From positions 1 to 39,377 of the forward strand of contig NW_019773857.1 in NCBI RefSeq assembly GCF_001039355.2: DNA of 39,377 bases. Reading direction: 5' to 3'. The notes beneath the pieces were generated by a model. That model searched no databases and had not been told where the DNA came from. It saw nothing but the letters and a program-made list of their open reading frames with translations. The translations under genes and the position numbers were made by a program. Below, piece by piece: positions 33,912 through 39,377 of the stretch. Position 1 is the stretch's first letter, and each line of letters opens with the position of its first letter. The DNA comes from Lingula anatina (lineage: Eukaryota; Brachiopoda; Lingulata; Lingulida; Lingulidae).

Positions 33912-34417
33912 TTTCCGAAAATTAAATCAGATCGGCGCATGGGTGGAAAGTCTTTTGGCAAAGAGTTTGAAAATGTTAGCTATTGCAAGCAGGTGAACGG
34001 AGAAGAGGAACTGTTATTAGTCACTTGGAATGAGTTAGACCTCGTTATCCCGCTGATGAATGTTCGGGAAAAATAAATTAACCACCGGGAAGGATTCAGG
34101 GGAATTTTCTAGTGATTTTCTAGCTTGTTTTTTGTAACCAGTATGGCCAAGATCTTTGCAAAANGTTTCCGAAAATTAAATCAGATCGGCGCATGGGTGG
34201 AAAGTCTTTTGGCAAAGAGTTTGAAAATGTTAGCTATCGCAAGCAGGTGAACGGAGAAGAGGAACTGTTATTAGTCACTTGGAATGAGTTAGACCTCGTT
34301 ATCCCGCTGATGAATGTTCGGGAAAAATAAATTAACCACCGGGAAGGATTCAGGAGAATTTTCTAGTGATTTTCTAGCTTGTTTTTTGTGACTAGTATGG
34401 TCAAGGAACTTTGCAAA
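33912..34417. repeat. About 250-bp false duplication across the N at 34164
   Basis: 33912-34163 and 34166-34417 both begin TTTCCGAAAATTAAATCAG and are nearly identical; the left copy ends exactly at the N. As at 20209 and 20863 this looks like overlapping contig ends that were not merged. Confidence 0.8.
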
Positions 34418-34419
34418 AC

Positions 34420-35960
34420 AGATTCTAAAGAGCCCCATTCGGTAAACTTAGATTTTGTTTATTATATTATTTTATCTATTACTGGTTTATAAAGGTATAA
34501 CAATAGGATAGGGCATTTCACCTGAATTTTCCATAGCGTGGTATTAGTAGACATGAGCTCCAATACCTTTTTGTGTAGGGGATAACATAAAAACTGGCAT
34601 TTATATACTCATTAAAATATATATCGATTTTTTTTTTAAATCTGCAACGCAGTACTATAGGTCGTAGAATTATCTCCTAACATTTTGCAAGCCGAGGCCA
34701 AGTTTCGCCGCAGGTTCTACATGTATGGGGTCCATTCTTTAGTTTGTTTTAATGGAATCATCCGAATTAGCCCAAAGTCTCGAGACTTCTACCGAGATTT
34801 CGCGGGATTTTGGAGGAGAGTAGTGTCAGAAATATGAATGACAGACAGCGAGTGCGTTGACGAATAAAAGCTGACGGAACTTATCCATGGATATATTTCT
34901 GGGTTGTTTACTCATAAGTTGTGTCAAATTACAGTCTACTGCACAACAGTACAAACCGTCATGTCTGGATGTCACTTTTGTATTGCTTTCTAAAAAGGCA
35001 TACCCGGCATATAGAATTCCACACTTATCTCTAAAATCAAAAAAGCTTACCCCACCAAACATTTTCTTATTTCCTATAACGTCACGCATTGCTTAAGGTC
35101 TCTAGTTTTAGATTGACATAGTTGCAATAGTGCGGGGCACAATCCAAAACATAACCCAGCGATTAAAACATTTTAAAACATCAGGTATACAATCTACAAT
35201 TATATTATGTAATCCAAAGGTATCTTTAGCAGTAAATTTATTTGCAACGTTTCGTCATTACAGGATATAGTTGAATGCACACAACAGGGTCGATGTTCGT
35301 ATGGAGTTGGCAGATATACCTGTACTGGTCTGTCACAGACAGAGACGACATTTTTTTTATCATATTTATTATATTATATTATTTATTGAGGGTTAAAATA
35401 ACAACAACAACAACAACAACAAAGCAATCGGACTGAACAATTCACCCGAGTTGCCCTTACCGAAATTTACACGACTACATCGCTTACTGAAACAAACGAT
35501 CTGCGATGTATATATATCATAGCTATCGAGGCCATTTAATCTTAGAATAAATTTGAGAAAATTGGTCTCATATATAACCATTGGAATATTCTTGTCATCA
35601 TTGCATTGAATTGATTATATTTTAACCTCACAAAGCATTGCAGGGACAGGATAAAAGAAAAATAGTGACCTCGAAGTGAGACCAGATATTTATTTTTTTG
35701 AAAATAGTTGTGGTTTTTACTTAAAGGGGCGTTTTTAAATGGGTACAGTTATTCAAATCAACAAATTTGGTTTATCATTTTTAATTTTTATCTGAAAAAA
35801 TGTAGTGCTTGGTCTTATCATGAAAGTACACTATACAAATGACACTGCAAAACGAATAAAATTGCCTCCCAAAAACGGACTTGGGGGATATTACTTTCAT
35901 CTTTTCGCTTGACTAATGAATACATTAGGCCTTTAGTATGGGCGATCATGGTTTCGTGGT
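34420..35960. other. Non-coding stretch with an (AAC)n run
   Basis: (CAA)n of about eight units at 35399-35423. Otherwise AT-rich with no gene I can defend. Confidence 0.5.
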
Positions 35961-36067
35961 TTCAAAATGACGCAAATTTATCTGAATTGTCGGACACAGA
36001 TTACCAACATATCATTTTTAACATATCATCTCCGTTCCCTCTCGCTGGGAAATGTTCTCGTCGAGCC

Positions 36068-36075
36068 TATATAAG
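36068..36075 (+). promoter_or_regulatory. TATA box of the chitinase gene
   Basis: TATATAAG in a G+C-richer setting, 93 bp before the ATG at 36161. An initiator-like CCACTTCAG about 35 bp downstream would place the transcription start near 36105 and give a 5' UTR of about 55 nt. Confidence 0.6.
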
Positions 36076-36160
36076 TCGGCTCCTCGGTACGGTTGGAAAC
36101 TATTGCCCACTTCAGTTTAATGCTATTTAAAAAGTTCCAAAACAAAACAGAAGATAAAAG

Positions 36161-37963
36161 ATGAAGATTGGTGTACGGGAGGTGAGTTTTTAAAGTTTTT
36201 TTAAACGCCTGGGTAGTAAAACTTAAACGTGTAAATAATGTTATTTTGTTCCCGTTAGAATATATAATGCAATAAAGAAAGAAAGACAGAAAAAAGTGTA
36301 TTTTCCCCGCTATAAGACACATTAGATAGAAATATGAATACGTCTAAAAATTCGATTCGTATTTGAAAGAAATTGAATTTTGATCCTCAGCTGTCATTTT
36401 TGAACTGTTTGAGAAATCTGCTTACGTTAAGCTCATTATTATTTCACCAGGTTTGCTTGTTCTTGCTGATCATAATATGCTCATGGGATCTAGTCAATGC
36501 AGGTAAAACTACCCCTTAATTATGATTAATTTGCAAACTATTATTTCGCAAACTTTATTTTCCAATTATGTCGTCAAATTTTACTTTTCCTTTGGAAAGT
36601 TGACCTCTCAGTAAAAATAAGTAAATAAAAGGAAGATACGTGAAAAAGAAGTAGGAGCGGTTCAAGTCCCCGACGTCTTGAGAGATTAAGATGCCTAGAT
36701 GAAACTCTGCAATACCGTTGCAAATGTGAAGAATAGAAACCGTTTCCATAAGAACATTTTCAATTTAAATTCATTGATATATAAGCGTAATTATGGCCAT
36801 ACACTCGTCGTCATATATGACGATTTTGTTTTTCACGGTCAGCTCCAAAAAAGATCGTCTGCTACTACACCAACTGGGCCCAGTATCGTACAGGCATTGG
36901 CCGGTACACTCCGGATGACATTCAGCCCGGTCTGTGTACACACATCATCTTTGCCTTCGCCAAGGTGGCCCAGGACCCGGAGACCAAAGAGTATACTCAA
37001 CTCCTTAACTTTGAGTGGAACGACCTGGGTAAGTAAATCTTCCAATTAATGCTATTGCTTCCATAAAGGAATCATCATCACAAAAAAATTACATGAAAAT
37101 AAATATAACTGATTCATACAACTGGTTTCTATACATAAGCTTGACAATAACAAAGTTGAGTTTCCAAATATCTATTTCTAGCATTTTTTATATCAAACCA
37201 GTTCAAGTGAATTTAAACTGCTTGGTGTTGTTCGAAATACTCTTTTTTTTTTAAATCAAGTTATGCTAATTTTTCCTGTTTGTCGTAGCCATGTACAAGA
37301 GGGTGACAGCTCTTAAGTCCCCCGGGGTCAAAGTTCTCCTTGCCGTAGGGGGGTGGACCCACGGAGTGTGGTTATTTAATCAAATGGCAAGCAAGAAATC
37401 AACCAGAAAAACATTTATCAAAAACGCAATCGCTTTTCTCCGTAAGCACAATTTTGATGGTCTCGATTACGACTGGGAGTATCCGAAAGGTGACTCGAAA
37501 GAGAAATTTGCGGCGTTAGTTCAGGTAAAAATTATGTTATGGGTAACTTAGAGAAAAAAGATTAAAGTAAAATCTGGTTTCAAAAATGTATTGGCCGGTA
37601 AACGCTCTGACAATATAGTTTAAGGTTGATGGATATCGATTAACGGTGAATTTAAGTGAAAAAGCTTATTTGAGATATATGTAACATGGATAAAAATAAT
37701 TATGTTGATATCTTGTTACTGCGTAATGCATGGAAAAAACGGACAACAAATATAGTAAGTGACAGTTCTGAGAAAACCGTAGAAATATAAGTCGTTTTCA
37801 TCCAATTTGTCGAAATACCAAGATGATTTTTTCTGCAGGAAACTCGCAAGTTCTTCGAAGAGGAAGGCCAAGACCAGAATAAAGAGCGACTTTTAGTCAG
37901 CGCTGCCATGGCGCCATTGTTGGATGTTATAGATGACGGATACGATATACCACTTTTGGCAGA
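36161..37963 (+). CDS. Secreted GH18 chitinase, 5' exons (3' part beyond the window or lost)
   Basis: Endochitinase-type glycoside hydrolase family 18 enzyme, cleaving beta-1,4 links in chitin outside the cell. Exons 36161-36181, 36451-36502, 36843-37028, 37289-37524 and 37839-37963; the phases match at every junction. Residues 1-24 (MKIGVREVCLFLLIIICSWD, then LVNA) form a signal peptide split over two exons. The mature protein starts APKKIVCYYTNWAQYR (strand beta-1 of the TIM barrel). Exon 4 carries KVLLAVGGW and the catalytic DGLDYDWEYP, with all three Asp and the proton-donor Glu of DxxDxDxE present, so an active enzyme is expected. Exon 5 gives RLLVSAAMAP. The remaining barrel strands (such as the MTYD block) and any chitin-binding domain are not found before the right edge. 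Roles in digestion, immunity or shell/cuticle remodelling are all possible. Confidence 0.92.
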
Positions 37964-38070
37964 GTAAGAATCCCCCCTTTTTTTATTTTGCAATTGTTAT
38001 TAAAAAAAAAGTATGATCCAATAACGATTCAATGATGCAAAAAAATATAAAAAATGGAAAAATGTAATCA

Positions 38071-38157
38071 CGCCCGAACAGGGACTCGAACCCTGGACCC
38101 TCAGATAACTTGATCATCCGTAAAAGTCTGATGCTCTACCGACTGAGCTATCCGGGC
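38071..38157 (-). tRNA. tRNA-Lys (anticodon TTT) with a 14-nt intron
   Basis: On the minus strand it starts GCCCGGATAGCTCAGTCGGT (acceptor stem and D arm, A box) and ends GGTTCGAGTCCCTGTTCGGG plus CG (T arm, B box, discriminator G). The acceptor stem GCCCGGA/TTCGGGC pairs fully with one G-T. The anticodon arm is CAGA-CTTTTA / A-TCTG, interrupted after position 37 by a 14-nt intron (CGGATGATCAAGTT), the standard nuclear tRNA intron site. Without it the gene is 73 nt. It lies about 110 bp past chitinase exon 5, antisense to that gene and probably within its next intron. Confidence 0.93.
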
Positions 38158-38569
38158 GACATGCAGGGTATTGGGTTAAAGGTTTGATATAAATAAAACT
38201 ACTGCTGGCCTCCTTTTAAAAGGGTTTAACTTTAATTTCGGTCATTATAAACATAATAATTTATAAGATTTTTTTGTCCATTGAGCTCAAGCCTTTTATC
38301 AACTAATTAGACGCACACAAAAGCCTAAATTTCGATTTTACACTGTGTGTACGAGATCTCGTTAAAGAAACGTGACTTACACCCGGATTATCGTTCTCTT
38401 AGTTTCCACATGATAATAAAGATAACGTTTCATTCATTATTCAATAATATTATAATGTATTACGCCATGTTCATTCATGACTTGACACGGTTCCTCTCAA
38501 CTCGTGCATTGATATCTGTTTGATATTTTGTGACACACTGAAATAAGTTGTCATAACGGGCACCTTGTG

Positions 38570-38830
38570 CAGATCTGTAGGCCTACGTAGGCCCTACATG
38601 TAGTACGTAGGCAACATGTACAGTGTAGGCCTATTGCAGGTAGGCCTACTGTAGATGAACATTTCGAAAATCTGTCCACCTACGGTGTAGGCCTATATGT
38701 ATATGCCACAAGGTCCTATATAGGGCCTCCTGGGGTGCCTAGGTCTACTACATCTCCTTTGCCTCTTTTTATTTATTTTCATATTGTAGGCCTATGCCTA
38801 ATTAATTTACTGATATTCAACATCTCCTAC
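38570..38830. repeat. Cluster of AGGCCT palindromes
   Basis: GTAGGCCTAC, GTAGGCCTAT and close variants occur about seven times, mixed with TACATGTA-type palindromes. No unit length is constant. It looks like a degenerate dispersed repeat or several short palindromic insertions. Confidence 0.6.
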
Positions 38831-39377
38831 ATCTGCGTAGGATCATTTCCATGGCCTACGAATAATAAGATGACAGTTTATTCAGCCTTTGATAGATAAA
38901 TGAAATTCACATATAACAGAAATTGGATTGTTATTCGGGTAAAGTGAATAAATTTAGTATAAGAAAACAATATAGGGCCTAGTTTCTAAGATATAGTTGC
39001 TAATTATTATTATTATTTTTTTTTTTTGTTATTGAAATGAGCACCAGCAGATGGATAGGGCATAAAAACTCTTTAAAAACCTTTTGGGTCCTTTAAAACT
39101 TAAAAGTCTACAGTTACTCGGAAAGACAAGAATGTCCGACCACTAGGTAAAATTCAGCCGTAAATCCCGTAAATCATCCTAAAATATACATGTAGGCGAT
39201 ACCTGTAACCTATTCTTCGGGTACTTGAAGGCAAGCAGTAGGCTACCGAGGTATGCCAAGCCTTCCTGTGCCTCGAACACAATTGTCATCCATTACATTT
39301 AATTAACTAATTCCATTTTTATTTCCATAAGATAACATTTTAAACGAAAGTTGAAATGTAGCGAAACACGAAAAACG
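38831..39377. other. Non-coding right end
   Basis: AT-rich; no further chitinase exon was recognised here. Confidence 0.5.

Noticed and set aside
33834-34076. 80-codon plus frame over the duplicated stretch
   Set aside because: No family resemblance and it lies in an assembly duplication.
34826-35089. Minus-strand frame with DGLYCCAVDCNLTQ and ISMDKFR, faintly like the start of a THAP zinc finger
   Set aside because: The later Cys-His pair and the usual Pro/Trp landmarks are missing, the fit to the C-x4-C start alone is too weak, and no splice context supports it.
36699-37049. 116-codon plus frame overlapping chitinase exon 3
   Set aside because: It is a shifted frame over the real exon, which is fixed by GH18 motifs and splice phases.

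Overview
This is animal nuclear DNA, most likely from a marine invertebrate. The genes are split by short GT-AG introns with conserved phases, the DNA is AT-rich, (TA)n microsatellites and cut-and-paste transposon relics are common, and there is an intron-containing tRNA-Lys gene. The phylum cannot be fixed from the sequence alone. The window is a draft scaffold: single N's at 4146, 10619, 15948, 20209, 26425 and 34164 and a 159-base N run at 20863-21021 mark contig joins. Several joins create false duplications or cut genes.

Layout. 0.1-4.1 kb (minus): ten consecutive exons, plus one tentative, of a Treslin/TICRR-like DNA replication initiation gene. Its 5' part is lost at the N at 4146. 4.1-15.5 kb (plus): a tandem array of Sulfotransfer_3-type sulfotransferase genes with a four-exon plan (exon 2 always 184 nt, exon 3 about 231 nt). 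Copy 1 lacks exon 1 at a contig join. Copy 2 has all four exons but loses the start of exon 4 at another join. Copy 3 is a pseudogene. A fourth exon 1 stands alone. The array is interrupted by a Tc1/mariner relic, a 289-bp MITE, a 94-bp minisatellite and an inverted exon fragment.

15.9-22 kb: a deleted HARBI1-like (PIF/Harbinger) transposase on the minus strand, a 45-bp minisatellite, a strong hairpin and two assembly-overlap duplications. 22.4-26.2 kb: foldback repeats, then a 2.9-kb element bounded by 29-bp terminal inverted repeats and a TAA target duplication. It carries a frameshifted, truncated gene for a very basic protein and five copies of a 16-bp motif, and a 208-bp foldback element lies inside its reading frame.

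28.8-33.2 kb (minus): three separate exons, each with its own ATG, encode the first half of a PDZ domain and end in the same phase. They look like alternative first exons of one PDZ(-LIM) gene or a small cluster of paralogues; the second half of the domain was not found. 36.0-38.0 kb (plus): the 5' half of a secreted family GH18 chitinase with a TATA box, signal peptide and intact catalytic motif, running towards the right edge. The tRNA-Lys(TTT) gene lies antisense just after its fifth exon. The last kilobase is rich in AGGCCT palindromes.

The genes are unrelated neighbours, not a pathway. The points of most interest are the 2.9-kb element, the triple PDZ first exons and the uneven divergence of exon 3 in the sulfotransferase array.
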